From the NCBI GenBank assembly GCA_900547165.1, contig URFZ01000004.1, positions 1-64,000 of the forward strand: a stretch of 64,000 bases of DNA. Direction: 5' to 3'. The notes under the pieces are model-generated. The model saw only the letters and a list, made by a program, of their open reading frames with translations. It was not told where the DNA came from and did no database searches. How positions within the stretch are numbered: position 1 is the first letter of the stretch; each line of letters starts with the position of its first letter. Origin of the DNA: an uncultured Eubacteriales bacterium. GTDB taxonomy: Bacteria > Bacillota > Clostridia > Oscillospirales > UBA644. Below, piece by piece: positions 9,707-19,341 of the stretch. Position numbers and translations under genes: made by a program.

Positions 9707-11689
9707 ATGAAAAAGACAAAAACAGTTCATGCGATAATCGACAGGCTTCACTATATCCTGCTTGCCGTTTTCGCCGTGGCTTCGAACATCGTTTCGGATA
9801 AGCCGTTTTTCCGCATTCTGATAATCGTGACGCTTGTGTATATAGGCGGGTTCGAACTTTATGCGGCGATAAAGAGAAAAAGCGCGCGCAGTCTTTCTGA
9901 GAGTTTTATAGACCTGCTTGATTTTAACGAGCAGGAGCGGCTGATGGCGTTTCCCCTGCCCGTTGTGCTGGCGGACAGAAAGGGCGACATTATCTGGTAC
10001 AACGACCCGTTCATCAAAGCCACGGACGGGGCGGATCTTTCAAAGTTTGATTCCGTTTTCAAACTGAGCAAGGACATTTTTTCGAAAAGGACCGTCAAAG
10101 TTTCGTTCGCGTCGAAATATTTCACGGTCGTAACGGACAAGTGCAAGATAAGAGAAAGAGAACTTGCCGTTCTTTATTTCTTCGACATAACCGACTACCA
10201 GCAGTTGCAGATAAAGTACAATCAGCAAAAGCCCGTTATCGCGCACATTCTTGTGGACAACTACGACGAACTTTTCCAGATATCGAAAGAGAGTGAAAAA
10301 TCGACGGCGATGGCGGTTATCGACAACGCGCTGACGGAATGGGCGCAGTCGGTGGGCGGCATAATAAGAAAGACCGAAAAGGACAGTTATCTGTTCATTT
10401 TCAGAAACGAATATATAAAGCAGTTCACGGAAACGAGGTTTGATATTCTCGACCGTGTAAGAAATCTGCAAGTGGCGACATCGGTTCAGCCGACCATATC
10501 CATAGGCGTGGGCTTCGGCGGCGCGACGTTTGCCGAAAACGAGGAGCACGCGAGAATCGCGCTTGACATGGCGCTGAGCAGAGGCGGAGACCAGGCGGCT
10601 ATGCACTCGACAAAGGGCTTTGAGTTCTTCGGAGGGCTGAGCAAGGGCGTTGAAAAGAGAACAAAGATAAAGTCGAGAGTGGTTGCGTCCGAACTCAAAA
10701 CGCTGTTCAAAAAAGTGGACACGGTGCTTATCATGGGACACCAGTTTGCGGACTTTGACTGTTTGGGCGCGGCGGTCGGCATTGCCAGAACGGCATTGGC
10801 GGCGCAGAAAAAGGTCGGCATAGTATACGACCCGAACTCTTCCCTCGCAAACGCGCTTTACGAGCGGCTGCTGAATGAGTCAAGCGATATGAAACAGGCG
10901 TTCGTCACACCCGAACAGGCGCTTATAATGGCAAGTCCGACATCGGTGACGGTTGTTGCGGACACACACAGAGCCTCGATGACGGCGATGCCGAAATTGC
11001 TTGAATTTTCGGAAAGAGTCGTGGTTATAGACCATCACAGAAAATCGGCGGATTTCATCGAAAACGCGGAAATTTTCTTCCACGAACCGTATGCGTCGAG
11101 CGCGTCGGAGATGGTGGCTGAAATAATGCAGTACATGAACGTCAACCGTATGCCTGCGGTCGAAGCGGAAGCGCTGATGGCGGGAATATACCTTGACACG
11201 AAAAACTTTATGATACGCACGAGCCTGCACACGTTTGAGGCGTCGTCGTATCTGCGCAAAGCGGGCGCGAACACCGTCAACGTCAAAAAACTGTTCCAGG
11301 TGGATATGCAGACGTATATGCAGAAGACGGACATGGTTCAGAACGCAAAAGTTTACAGAAAAATAGTTGCGATAGCCTGTTGGGAGGACAAAGCGGGTTC
11401 GCAGTTCCGCATAGCCTCGGCGCAGGCGGCGGACGAAATGCTGAACATCGAGGGCGTTCAGGCGTCGTTCACGCTGTTTCCCGATTCGACGGGCGCGGTG
11501 ATAATCTCGGGGCGTTCGTTCGGGCAGGTCAACGTTCAGTTGATAACGGAAAAACTCGGCGGCGGCGGTCATCAGACGATGGCGGGCGCGCAGATAAAGA
11601 ACAGCACTCCGAAAGAAGCGCTGGATATGCTTAAAAAAGCGATAGACGAATACATAGAAGAGAGTAATATACTCGGCACTCACAGTTAG
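9707..11689 (+). CDS. gdpP: Cyclic-di-AMP phosphodiesterase GdpP
   Basis: 660 residues, the standard length. It hydrolyses c-di-AMP to pApA and so tunes potassium/osmotic balance, cell-wall homeostasis and beta-lactam tolerance. Two N-terminal membrane segments (about 12-55) are followed by a PAS-like sensor domain (about 75-165) and a degenerate GGDEF domain (about 170-300) without a GGDEF motif. The DHH domain comes next, with DFDCLG, VVADTH and the hallmark VVIDHHRKS. The C-terminal DHHA1 domain carries GGGGHQTMAGA. It sits in the conserved DUF2232-gdpP-rplI-dnaB order. Confidence 0.96.
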   Translation: MKKTKTVHAIIDRLHYILLAVFAVASNIVSDKPFFRILIIVTLVYIGGFELYAAIKRKSARSLSESFIDLLDFNEQERLMAFPLPVVLADRKGDIIWYNDPFIKATDGADLSKFDSVFKLSKDIFSKRTVKVSFASKYFTVVTDKCKIRERELAVLYFFDITDYQQLQIKYNQQKPVIAHILVDNYDELFQISKESEKSTAMAVIDNALTEWAQSVGGIIRKTEKDSYLFIFRNEYIKQFTETRFDILDRVRNLQVATSVQPTISIGVGFGGATFAENEEHARIALDMALSRGGDQAAMHSTKGFEFFGGLSKGVEKRTKIKSRVVASELKTLFKKVDTVLIMGHQFADFDCLGAAVGIARTALAAQKKVGIVYDPNSSLANALYERLLNESSDMKQAFVTPEQALIMASPTSVTVVADTHRASMTAMPKLLEFSERVVVIDHHRKSADFIENAEIFFHEPYASSASEMVAEIMQYMNVNRMPAVEAEALMAGIYLDTKNFMIRTSLHTFEASSYLRKAGANTVNVKKLFQVDMQTYMQKTDMVQNAKVYRKIVAIACWEDKAGSQFRIASAQAADEMLNIEGVQASFTLFPDSTGAVIISGRSFGQVNVQLITEKLGGGGHQTMAGAQIKNSTPKEALDMLKKAIDEYIEESNILGTHS

Positions 11690-11700
11690 GAGGAACAAAA

Positions 11701-12150
11701 ATGCAGGTAATTTTGCTTCAAGATGTAAAATCCCTCGGCAAAAAGGGAGAAATGGTAAAAGTTTCGGAGGGATATGCGAGAAATTTCCTTTTCCCGAAAA
11801 AGATAGCGCAGGAAGCGAATGCGGGAAACATCAACAATATGAACACGCAGAAAGCGGCGAAAGATTTCCACAAAGCGGAGGAAAAAGCGGCGGCGGAAGA
11901 GTTGAAATCCCGCATAGACGGCACGACCGTTACATTTAAGCTGAAAGCGGGCGCCGGCGGCAAGATGTTCGGCAGCGTTACGGCAAAAGAAATTTCGGAA
12001 GAGTTGAAAAAACTTTATTCGATAGACGTGGACAAGAAAAAGATAAATCTTCCCGTTGCCGTGAAGAGTTTCGGACAGTACACGGCGGAAGTAAAACTTT
12101 ATCCCGAAGTCTCCGCAAAAATTAAAGTCTTTGCGACGGAGCAGGATTAA
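11701..12150 (+). CDS. rplI: 50S ribosomal protein L9
   Basis: 149 residues, canonical length. The N-terminal domain (MQVILLQDVKSLGKKGEMVK...YARNFLFPK) binds 23S rRNA; a long connecting helix leads to the C-terminal domain (FGSVTAKEI, PVKSFGQY-like). AGGAGGAACAAAA precedes the ATG, 11 bases after gdpP. L9 helps maintain reading frame during translation. Confidence 0.97.
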   Translation: MQVILLQDVKSLGKKGEMVKVSEGYARNFLFPKKIAQEANAGNINNMNTQKAAKDFHKAEEKAAAEELKSRIDGTTVTFKLKAGAGGKMFGSVTAKEISEELKKLYSIDVDKKKINLPVAVKSFGQYTAEVKLYPEVSAKIKVFATEQD

Positions 12151-12242
12151 AAGTCATATTCCGAACACCGCAATAAAGCGGACGTGAGCCGTTTATACAC
12201 GGCTTTGCTCCAAAAACAAACGGAAGGAAGAAAAAAGAGATT

Positions 12243-13616
12243 ATGCCTTCGGCAAATAAATTCAGAGCGGAAGAGTTTTCCTCAAAACAGGTGCCCTATT
12301 CGCTCGAAGCGGAACAGGCGGTTCTGGGCACGGCGCTGCGTGACCCGTCAAAGCTGACGGATATACTCGGAAAACTGCCCGCGGACGCGTTCTACATTCC
12401 ACGTCACAGGCAGATATACGAGGCGTTGTCGGATCTGAACAACCGCTCGGTGCCGATAGACGGACTTGTGCTGCTGCAAACGCTGCGCGACGGCGGCGGG
12501 TTTGAATCGGACGACGACAAGGAGTATCTGCTCTCCCTGGTCGATACCGCGTCGGCGATAACGAAAGTTGAATATTTCATCAAGGTTCTGAAATCGAAGT
12601 TTTTGCTGCGCAGAGCGCTTGATATATGCGCGGAAGTCAGCGAAATGTGCTACGACAACGAGAACCCCGAAAAGGTGCTTGACACGGCGGGGCGCAAGTT
12701 CAACGACCTTGAAAAAGAGGACGTCACAACGCAGATGTCCGACCTGCAATCGCTTGTAAAAGAAGAAATGGACAGATTGCAGGAGATGAAAAAGGACACG
12801 ACGGGCAAGTTTGAAGCGGTCAAAGTCGGCATAGGCGCATTTGACGATTACGTCGGCGGTCTGAACAACTCCGACTTGGTAATTCTGGCGGCGCGTCCCG
12901 GCGTCGGAAAAACGACGTTTGCGCTGAACGTGGCTTACAATATGGCAACGTCTTCGCGCTATTCGCCGAAAAAGACGGTTGCGTTCTTCTCGCTCGAAAT
13001 GTCAAAATTGCAGCTTGCGCGAAGAGTTATTTCAAATGCTACGCTTATCGACCACGAAAAACTCCGCACCGGCGAAATAGATATGTCGGACTGGGAAGTG
13101 CTTTTCAACTTTTACAGAGAAACGCTGCGCGGAAGCCGCTTTATCGTTGACGAATCTTCGACGATAACCGTGGCGGAAATGAAAGCCAAACTGCGCAGAG
13201 AAAAAGACCTCGGCTGTATCATCATCGACTACCTGCAACTTATGGGCAGCGGCTCAACGGACAACAGAGTGCAGGAAATTGCGGAATACACGCGTGCGAT
13301 AAAACTTATGGCAAAGGAACTGAACGTGCCCGTTATACTGCTTTCGCAGCTTTCGCGAAGCATAACAAAGCGTGAGGACAAGACCCCCCAACTTTCGGAC
13401 TTGCGTGACTCGGGTTCAATAGAGCAGGACGCGGACGTGGTACTGTTCCTCGACCGTCCCGAAACGCACACGCCGAACACTCCTAAAAAGAATATAATGG
13501 AAGTTTATATCTCGAAAAACAGACACGGCAGAACGGGCAAGATCGAACTGCTTTGGGACGGTACGCATACGTCAATCAAATCCATTGACCGTGCACCCGT
13601 GCCGGAGGGAATATGA
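12243..13616 (+). CDS. dnaB: Replicative DNA helicase DnaB
   Basis: 457 residues. It is the ring helicase that unwinds DNA ahead of the fork. The N-terminal primase-interacting domain starts PYSLEAEQAVLG; the RecA-like motor has Walker A RPGVGKTTFALN (about 218-230), Walker B IIIDYLQL, the LSQLSR motif and the DLRDSGSIEQDAD arginine-finger region. GGAAGG lies upstream of the ATG. A 92-base spacer separates it from rplI. Its last bases overlap the start of tilS (ATGA), implying coupled translation. Confidence 0.97.
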   Translation: MPSANKFRAEEFSSKQVPYSLEAEQAVLGTALRDPSKLTDILGKLPADAFYIPRHRQIYEALSDLNNRSVPIDGLVLLQTLRDGGGFESDDDKEYLLSLVDTASAITKVEYFIKVLKSKFLLRRALDICAEVSEMCYDNENPEKVLDTAGRKFNDLEKEDVTTQMSDLQSLVKEEMDRLQEMKKDTTGKFEAVKVGIGAFDDYVGGLNNSDLVILAARPGVGKTTFALNVAYNMATSSRYSPKKTVAFFSLEMSKLQLARRVISNATLIDHEKLRTGEIDMSDWEVLFNFYRETLRGSRFIVDESSTITVAEMKAKLRREKDLGCIIIDYLQLMGSGSTDNRVQEIAEYTRAIKLMAKELNVPVILLSQLSRSITKREDKTPQLSDLRDSGSIEQDADVVLFLDRPETHTPNTPKKNIMEVYISKNRHGRTGKIELLWDGTHTSIKSIDRAPVPEGI

Positions 13617-14914
13617 CGACGGAAGACGTTATCCGCAGGACTGCGGAGCGGGAAAAGATGTTCGAGAACTGCTCGGGAGCGGTGCTTGCCGTTTCGGGCG
13701 GAAGCGACTCGATGACGCTTCTTTCATGGTTCATATCAAACTCCCCCGTGCCTTTTGCGGTGGGACACGTCAACCACGGACTGCGCAAGGAATCGGACGA
13801 CGAACAAAAAGTGCTTGAAGCGTTCTGTCGAGAGAAAAACGTTCGGATATTCTCAAAAAAGATAGATATACCGAGCCTTTGCCCGAGCGGCGTTTCAACG
13901 GAAACGTTCGCAAGGGAGAAACGGTACGAGTTTTTGAACGAACTGCGCAAGGAACTCGGATATTCGCATATTTTTACGGCGCATAACAGAAACGACAATG
14001 TGGAAACGTTTTTGCTCAACCTTATAAGGGGTGCGGGTTCGAACGGAGCCTGCGGCATACCGCCGCTCCGCGACGACCTTGTGGCAAGACCGCTTATCGA
14101 CCTTGACAAGAAAGAGATAGTTGCTTACTGCATCGCAAACGGACTGCCGTTTGCACACGACAAGACGAACGACGAGCCGATATGCCGCCGAAATGTGCTG
14201 CGAAACGAGATAATTCCGCAGCTGCGCGAACTGAACCCGTCGTTTGACGAGGCGGTTGCGAGGTTCATCGGCACACAGCGGGAGCAAAACGGGCTTATCG
14301 AAGAGGCGGCGCAAGCGGTATACGCAAAGTCAAAAACGAAAAGCGGACTGTCGCTTGAATATTTTCGGGAGCACGGCGACGCATTTTTGGGGCTTTGCGT
14401 GCGCAGGGCGTTTGAAGATGCGACGGACGGCAAAAAACTTTCGAAAACACTGACGGACGAACTCTGCGAACTTGTGAAAAACGGAAAAACAAACGCAAGG
14501 CTTTGTTTGACGGACGGCATAACGGCGGAAAAGAGTTATTCGGAGTTGCTGTTTTTGAAAGATGTCGGCACAACAGGCGGCTATTCGCAAATTTTGCGCA
14601 TAGGCGAAAATGTGATAGACGGAACAGGCGTTCTGACGCTGACGGAAAGTCCGAAAGGGAAAATTCCGAAAGAATTGCTCGGGCGGCTTGAAGTACGTCC
14701 CGCAAAAAGCGGAGACAAAATAAAAATCCGCGAAAGCGCGGGCACAAAAAGCGTCTTAAAACTTTATTCGGACACCAAAATGCCGACGGAGCGGAGAAAA
14801 ACGAACCCCGTTATTGTCTGCGGCGAAAAGGTCGTTCACGTTTGCGGATACGGCACGGACGCTGCGTTTGCGGTGCAAAACGGCGGTTTGACGGCAGATT
14901 TCACCGTATTTTAA
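13613..14914 (+). CDS. tilS: tRNA(Ile)-lysidine synthetase TilS
   Basis: 433 residues. It converts C34 of the CAU-anticodon tRNA-Ile to lysidine using ATP and lysine, enabling AUA decoding. The PP-loop SGGSDS (28-33) and the HNRNDNVETFLLNL region are diagnostic; a C-terminal TilS domain follows (about 340-433). The start overlaps the dnaB stop by 4 bases. In many Firmicutes hpt lies between tilS and ftsH; here only 85 bases separate tilS from ftsH and hpt is missing. Confidence 0.95.
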   Translation: MTTEDVIRRTAEREKMFENCSGAVLAVSGGSDSMTLLSWFISNSPVPFAVGHVNHGLRKESDDEQKVLEAFCREKNVRIFSKKIDIPSLCPSGVSTETFAREKRYEFLNELRKELGYSHIFTAHNRNDNVETFLLNLIRGAGSNGACGIPPLRDDLVARPLIDLDKKEIVAYCIANGLPFAHDKTNDEPICRRNVLRNEIIPQLRELNPSFDEAVARFIGTQREQNGLIEEAAQAVYAKSKTKSGLSLEYFREHGDAFLGLCVRRAFEDATDGKKLSKTLTDELCELVKNGKTNARLCLTDGITAEKSYSELLFLKDVGTTGGYSQILRIGENVIDGTGVLTLTESPKGKIPKELLGRLEVRPAKSGDKIKIRESAGTKSVLKLYSDTKMPTERRKTNPVIVCGEKVVHVCGYGTDAAFAVQNGGLTADFTVF

Positions 14915-14999
14915 TAAATCCGTCTTAATGAGTATATAATTTTCGTATAACATAAATATTGAACATTGTATAAAGCAAAACGTATAAAGGAGAGAAACC

Positions 15000-16979
15000 T
15001 TGAAAAGATTCAAAAATCTGGCGGTCTATGCCGTCATACTCTTTCTCATCGGAATTTTTGTTCTGATGCTGCTGCGGGGAGATTCGACAAGAGACACCAA
15101 GTATTCGGATATACTCAACTACTTCCGTGAGGGCAAAGTTGAGACTTTCACTGTTGATTCCTCAACACTTGAACTGAAACTGAAAGAACCGAACGCGCAG
15201 GGCAAGACGGAGGAAAAGTATTCGCTTTACAACGTCGGACTCTTTCTTGAAGATGTTAAGAACTATATAAAGAACCCCGAAACCGGCGAGCCCACGATGC
15301 AGTATGACCTCATTCCGCAGACGCAGACGCCTGTTTGGGTCAGCGCGATACCCTACGTTCTGATAATCATCATGATTGCGGTCTTCGGATTCTTCATGTT
15401 CGGTCAGATGAACGGCGGAGGCGGCGCGGGAAAAGCGATGAGTTTTTCGAAAGCGCGCTTAAAACTCGGCAACGACTCAAAAGCAAAAGTCATGTTTAAG
15501 GACGTTGCGGGAGCGGACGAGGAAAAAGAGGAATTGGCGGAAGTTGTCGATTTTCTTAAAAACCCGAAAAGATTCACCGACCTCGGAGCGCGTATTCCGA
15601 GAGGTATACTGATGGTCGGCAGCCCGGGAACGGGTAAGACATATCTTGCACGCGCAACGGCGGGAGAAGCGGGCGTTCCGTTTTTCCAGATAAGCGGTTC
15701 GGACTTCGTTGAACTCTATGTCGGCGTCGGTGCTTCCCGTGTCCGTGATACGTTCGACCAGGCAAAGAAAAATGCTCCGTGCATCGTGTTCATCGACGAA
15801 ATCGACGCGGTGGGCAGACAGAGAGGTGCCGGTCTCGGCGGCGGAAACGACGAAAGAGAGCAGACCCTGAACCAATTGCTGGTTGAGATGGACGGCTTTG
15901 AGAAAAACGAGGGCGTCATCGTCATGGCGGCGACGAACAGACCCGACATTCTTGACAGCGCGCTGCTGCGTCCCGGCAGATTTGACAGACAGATAGTTAT
16001 TCACCTGCCCGACGTAAAGGCAAGAGAAGAAATTCTTAAAATACATTCGAGACAAAAGCCGCTTGCGGACGACGTGAACCTGAACCATGTTGCGAAATCC
16101 ACGGCGGGCTTCTCCCCCGCAGACCTCGAAAACATTATGAACGAATCCGCGCTGCTTTGTGCGAGAAGACGTCATAAGAAGATAACCGCGCAGGACGTTG
16201 ACGACGCGATACTCAAAGTTATCGTCGGCGTTGAAAAGAAATCTGCGGTCAAGATACCCAAGGACAGACGCATAACGGCAGTTCATGAAGCGGGTCACGC
16301 GGTGGTTTCGCGCTTCCTCAAAAATCAGGACCCCGTTCACGAAATTTCGATAATTCCGAGAGGTATGGCGGCGGGCTACACCTACTACGTTCCCTCGGAA
16401 GACAAACAGCATATGTCCAAGAAGGAGATCCTTGACAGCATAGTCGGTCTTCTCGGCGGACGCGTTGCGGAAGAAGTTGTGCTTGACGATGTTTGCACGG
16501 GCGCTTCCAACGACATCGAAAGAGCGACGGCGCTTGCCCGCGATATGGTAACCAAGTACGGTATGTCCCGTCTCGGCGCGATCTCGTTCGGCGGCGACAA
16601 CGACCAGGTGTTCCTCGGCAGAGACCTGACAACGCAGAGAAACTGTTCCGATGACACGGCGGCGAAGATCGACGCGGAAATAAAGAGAATAATCGACGAA
16701 GCGTATGCAAGAGCGAAATCCATACTCGAAGAGCATAAGCAAGAACTTATCAAAGTGTCCGATTACCTTATCGAGCGCGAAAAACTCTCTGCGGACGAAT
16801 TCGACAGTATTATGAAAGGCGAGGACCTCGCACCGCTTGACGACAAAGCCGCTGACGGTGCACAGAAGTCCGAAAACAACGCCGATAAGGCAGAAGCCGT
16901 CTCCCACAACGGAGAAGCCGCAACACAGCCCGAAAACGGCGAAGAAAAGCCTGTTGACGGAGACAAAACAAACGGCTGA
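15000..16979 (+). CDS. ftsH: ATP-dependent zinc metalloprotease FtsH
   Basis: 659 residues with a TTG start after AAAGGAGAG. It is a membrane-anchored hexameric AAA+ protease that extracts and degrades membrane and short-lived cytoplasmic proteins. Two membrane segments (about 8-25 and 117-136) flank the extracytoplasmic domain. Walker A is GSPGTGKT (207-214), Walker B FIDEID (264-269), the second region of homology [11 protein letters not shown], and the zinc site HEAGH (429-433). The pore loop reads LYVGVG, with Tyr240 where Phe is usual; this keeps the aromatic-x-Gly pattern. The C-terminal 40 residues are acidic and disordered. Confidence 0.97.
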   Translation: MKRFKNLAVYAVILFLIGIFVLMLLRGDSTRDTKYSDILNYFREGKVETFTVDSSTLELKLKEPNAQGKTEEKYSLYNVGLFLEDVKNYIKNPETGEPTMQYDLIPQTQTPVWVSAIPYVLIIIMIAVFGFFMFGQMNGGGGAGKAMSFSKARLKLGNDSKAKVMFKDVAGADEEKEELAEVVDFLKNPKRFTDLGARIPRGILMVGSPGTGKTYLARATAGEAGVPFFQISGSDFVELYVGVGASRVRDTFDQAKKNAPCIVFIDEIDAVGRQRGAGLGGGNDEREQTLNQLLVEMDGFEKNEGVIVMAATNRPDILDSALLRPGRFDRQIVIHLPDVKAREEILKIHSRQKPLADDVNLNHVAKSTAGFSPADLENIMNESALLCARRRHKKITAQDVDDAILKVIVGVEKKSAVKIPKDRRITAVHEAGHAVVSRFLKNQDPVHEISIIPRGMAAGYTYYVPSEDKQHMSKKEILDSIVGLLGGRVAEEVVLDDVCTGASNDIERATALARDMVTKYGMSRLGAISFGGDNDQVFLGRDLTTQRNCSDDTAAKIDAEIKRIIDEAYARAKSILEEHKQELIKVSDYLIEREKLSADEFDSIMKGEDLAPLDDKAADGAQKSENNADKAEAVSHNGEAATQPENGEEKPVDGDKTNG

Positions 16980-16996
16980 TAGAATTAAATAAAAGC

Positions 16997-17030
16997 AAGG
17001 CATCCGAACGAAATGTTCGGATGCCTTTCA
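16997..17030 (+). terminator. ftsH terminator, probably bidirectional
   Basis: 13-bp perfect stem AAGGCATCCGAAC/GTTCGGATGCCTT with a 5-nt loop (16997-17027), T-rich on the plus side. On the minus side it is followed by TTGCTTTTATTT, so it may also end the convergent metallophosphoesterase gene. Confidence 0.9.
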
Positions 17031-17091
17031 ATATTATAAACTTGCTTATTGATTTTTCCTTTTACAAAGCCAGAGTAAAGTGTGTAAAGAA

Positions 17092-18204
17092 CTATTGAGC
17101 GGGTTTCAGCGTCACAAGAACGTATTCGCAATGTTCCTCGGTGCGGATGGGGAAGCCCCACCCCGTCGTGCCGGACGAGACTATCGCAGTCAAATTGCCG
17201 CGATGATATTCGCCGTAATTGAGTTTTCCGACAAGTTCGATAAACAGCCCGAACGGATATATCTGTCCCGCATGGGTGTGCCCCGAAAGTTGCAAATCGG
17301 CGCCCTGCGCGGCGTTGACTTCAGCATCAACAGGTTGGTGGTCGGAAATAATGATGAAGCGCGAACGGTCAACGTCTTTGAGCAGCATTTCGGAAGAAAG
17401 GCGGGGGGTTTCTTTCCAACTCTTGTCTTCCCTTCCGACGAGAACGAGGTCGTTGCCAATATTGACAAAATCGTCCTGCAATATCTTTATTCCGTGCGAA
17501 CGCACAACGTCGGCAAACTCCTCGGGCGTATACGCGCGGCGGTTCGCCACGGCATATTCCTGCCTGTCATGGTTGCCGTATGTATAAAACGTGCCGTATC
17601 GGCTCTTCATGCGGCTGTATATCTCAAATACTTGGTCAAGTTGTTCACGCGTTGTGGATTCGTCCGTGATGTCGCCGCAAAGGACTATCATATCCGCGTT
17701 GAGGGAGTTTATCTCGTCCACTTTTTCTTCAAGAACTTCGGGCGACTGTATAGAGCCGAAATGAGTGTCCGTCATCAGCACGATACGGTATTCATCCGCA
17801 AGTTTCGCAGACGTGACGGTGTAATCGGTTCTGACGATATGCCACATATTGACCGTGCCGTAAAGCATGAGCGCGGCGGTTAAAAGCAACGGAACGGCGG
17901 CGCTGCGATAAATCACGCGACAAACCGAATAGACCCTTTTGCCCTTGAACCGCTTGCCTATCCGACGGGCTATGACGGCGGCAATTTCGCACAGCAGCGA
18001 GAACGCTATGACGTGCATGACAACAATAACAACGACACGCCAAATGCCGCAAAGAACGACAACGGCAACACCGAGAACTGAACGTGCTATGCGGGAACGC
18101 TTTGTGTTGTACGGCACGCCGACAAGCATAAGCCACCTGCCGGAAAGCCAATATGTTCCCGCGAACATGGTCAAAAAGAATATACAAAATATGGTAATGA
18201 ACAA
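17092..18204 (-). CDS. Membrane-anchored calcineurin-like metallophosphoesterase
   Basis: 370 residues with a TTG start at 18204 preceded by AAGGAG. The first 120 residues contain several hydrophobic segments (about 2-28, 42-75, 103-118). The C-terminal domain carries the full two-metal phosphoesterase signature in order: DTHFG (146-150), GDITDE, GNHDR and SGHTHAGQ. This matches YkuE-like enzymes; candidate substrates are lipid-linked or nucleotide pyrophosphates, but the actual substrate is unknown. It is monocistronic, convergent with ftsH and driven by the promoter at 18334-18362. Confidence 0.88.
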   Translation of the reverse strand: MFITIFCIFFLTMFAGTYWLSGRWLMLVGVPYNTKRSRIARSVLGVAVVVLCGIWRVVVIVVMHVIAFSLLCEIAAVIARRIGKRFKGKRVYSVCRVIYRSAAVPLLLTAALMLYGTVNMWHIVRTDYTVTSAKLADEYRIVLMTDTHFGSIQSPEVLEEKVDEINSLNADMIVLCGDITDESTTREQLDQVFEIYSRMKSRYGTFYTYGNHDRQEYAVANRRAYTPEEFADVVRSHGIKILQDDFVNIGNDLVLVGREDKSWKETPRLSSEMLLKDVDRSRFIIISDHQPVDAEVNAAQGADLQLSGHTHAGQIYPFGLFIELVGKLNYGEYHRGNLTAIVSSGTTGWGFPIRTEEHCEYVLVTLKPAQ

Positions 18205-18333
18205 AACTGAGAACTCCTTGCCGCTGATATTTCTTCCGAACCGAACCCGCGCATTGGATTCCGCCCGAAGGCACGAAAAAATGAAGTGCCTTTTTGTTTT
18301 TTCGGGCAGAGCGATTTACCCATATATAGAATT

Positions 18334-18362
18334 ATTATAACTCTTATCTGCCGTCAAGTCAA
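18334..18362 (-). promoter_or_regulatory. Promoter for the metallophosphoesterase gene
   Basis: Minus-strand TTGACT (18357-18362) and TATAAT (18334-18339), 17-bp spacer. The leader of about 120 nt contains an AGGCAC/GTGCCT hairpin at 18269-18291. Confidence 0.8.
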
Positions 18363-18580
18363 CCGAATTACGACAAAAATCACTATTTTGAGGCTGAACT
18401 GCCGAGAATGGGAAAGAGATTCAAGCAAGTATAAGGGAAAAAGCATTTCCCCGCAACAGCGTTTGCGCCATAAAGATTTTTTCGCCGTGAAAATATCGGT
18501 CTCTGACGGCATAATCGGGTGCGACGCCTGATTTAACAGCATTATCAGGGAGCAGAATAAAACAAAAAAAGCAATCAGCA
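18363..18580. other. Non-coding spacer
   Basis: Lies between the metallophosphoesterase promoter and the terminator of the surface-protein gene. No open frame here resembles a protein and I see no further signal. Confidence 0.5.
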
Positions 18581-18614
18581 AAAAAACAAGCGGAACGGCA
18601 AAGCCGTTCCGCTT
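18581..18614 (-). terminator. Terminator of the LCP/surface-protein operon
   Basis: 12-bp perfect stem AAGCGGAACGGC/GCCGTTCCGCTT with an AAA loop, followed on the minus strand by G and seven T residues. Confidence 0.93.
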
Positions 18615-18638
18615 GGATAACTTTTCAGTTATTTACAA

Positions 18639-19301
18639 TCAGTTGTTTTCCTGTTTCTTGGAACGAACGAGGCAAACCGCGAGAACCGCAATGCCTACAA
18701 CCGCTACGCCCGCAACTGCGATCCAAATCCAAGAATCATTGGCACGGAGGTCACCGGTATCGGGGGTGCTGGATCCCTTTTCTGCGGTGAGGAATACAAC
18801 GGTACCGCTCATAAGACCTTCAACATTAACGTTGACGCCGTCTACGGTTGCGTTAAGGATCTTCCAGTTGCCGTTGTAGTCTCTGTAAAGAGCCGCGAAT
18901 TTTTCGCCGTCGGCAAGGATTTCCTTGAATTTAAGAGCGATCGCTTCGGGAGAGTTGGTCCAAAGGTCGAACATATCGGAAACCTTGAGGTTCTCGGCTT
19001 TTGTGCCGGAAGCCTTTTCAAGGGCTGCTTTGTCTACGATGTCCGCGATGTTCTTATCTTTGAGATCTTCGTAAACATTTTTAAGATGTTTAAGACCTTC
19101 CTGAACTCTTTCATCGGTCTGGTTGTCTGCTTCGCCTATCGGAGTGATGATTACTTCATACTGGAATCCGTCGGGCGTAACATAGTCGGGACCCTTCTTG
19201 ATGTCAACACTCGGTTTGAAGCCGATAGCGGCAGCCGAAACGGAGAAAGCAAGAACGATCATTGTTATGAGAGCAATGCTTCTCAATACTTTTTTGCTCA
19301 T
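18639..19301 (-). CDS. Secreted surface protein with sortase-type C-terminal anchor
   Basis: 220 residues. A signal peptide (about 1-26, ending VSAAA) precedes a single extracellular domain (about 30-170) that I do not recognise. The tail is sortase-like: TPDTGD, a 21-residue hydrophobic segment and a basic RSKKQ end. This is a variant of LPxTG as seen in several clostridial surface proteins. AGGAG precedes the ATG. It lies 40 bases downstream of the LCP gene with no terminator between, so the pair is probably co-transcribed. Role unknown; sortase attachment is inferred. Confidence 0.7.
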   Translation of the reverse strand: MSKKVLRSIALITMIVLAFSVSAAAIGFKPSVDIKKGPDYVTPDGFQYEVIITPIGEADNQTDERVQEGLKHLKNVYEDLKDKNIADIVDKAALEKASGTKAENLKVSDMFDLWTNSPEAIALKFKEILADGEKFAALYRDYNGNWKILNATVDGVNVNVEGLMSGTVVFLTAEKGSSTPDTGDLRANDSWIWIAVAGVAVVGIAVLAVCLVRSKKQENN

Positions 19302-19341
19302 GATTAAGACTCCTTTAAAAACTGATATATATTTTTTTTAT

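Noticed and set aside
15477..17003. 508-codon minus-strand open frame opposite ftsH
   Set aside because: Shadow of ftsH; no start signals or family motifs.
18269..18302. AGGCAC/GTGCCT hairpin followed by T-run on the plus strand
   Set aside because: Looks like a plus-strand terminator but no plus-strand gene lies upstream. On the minus strand it is only a leader hairpin.
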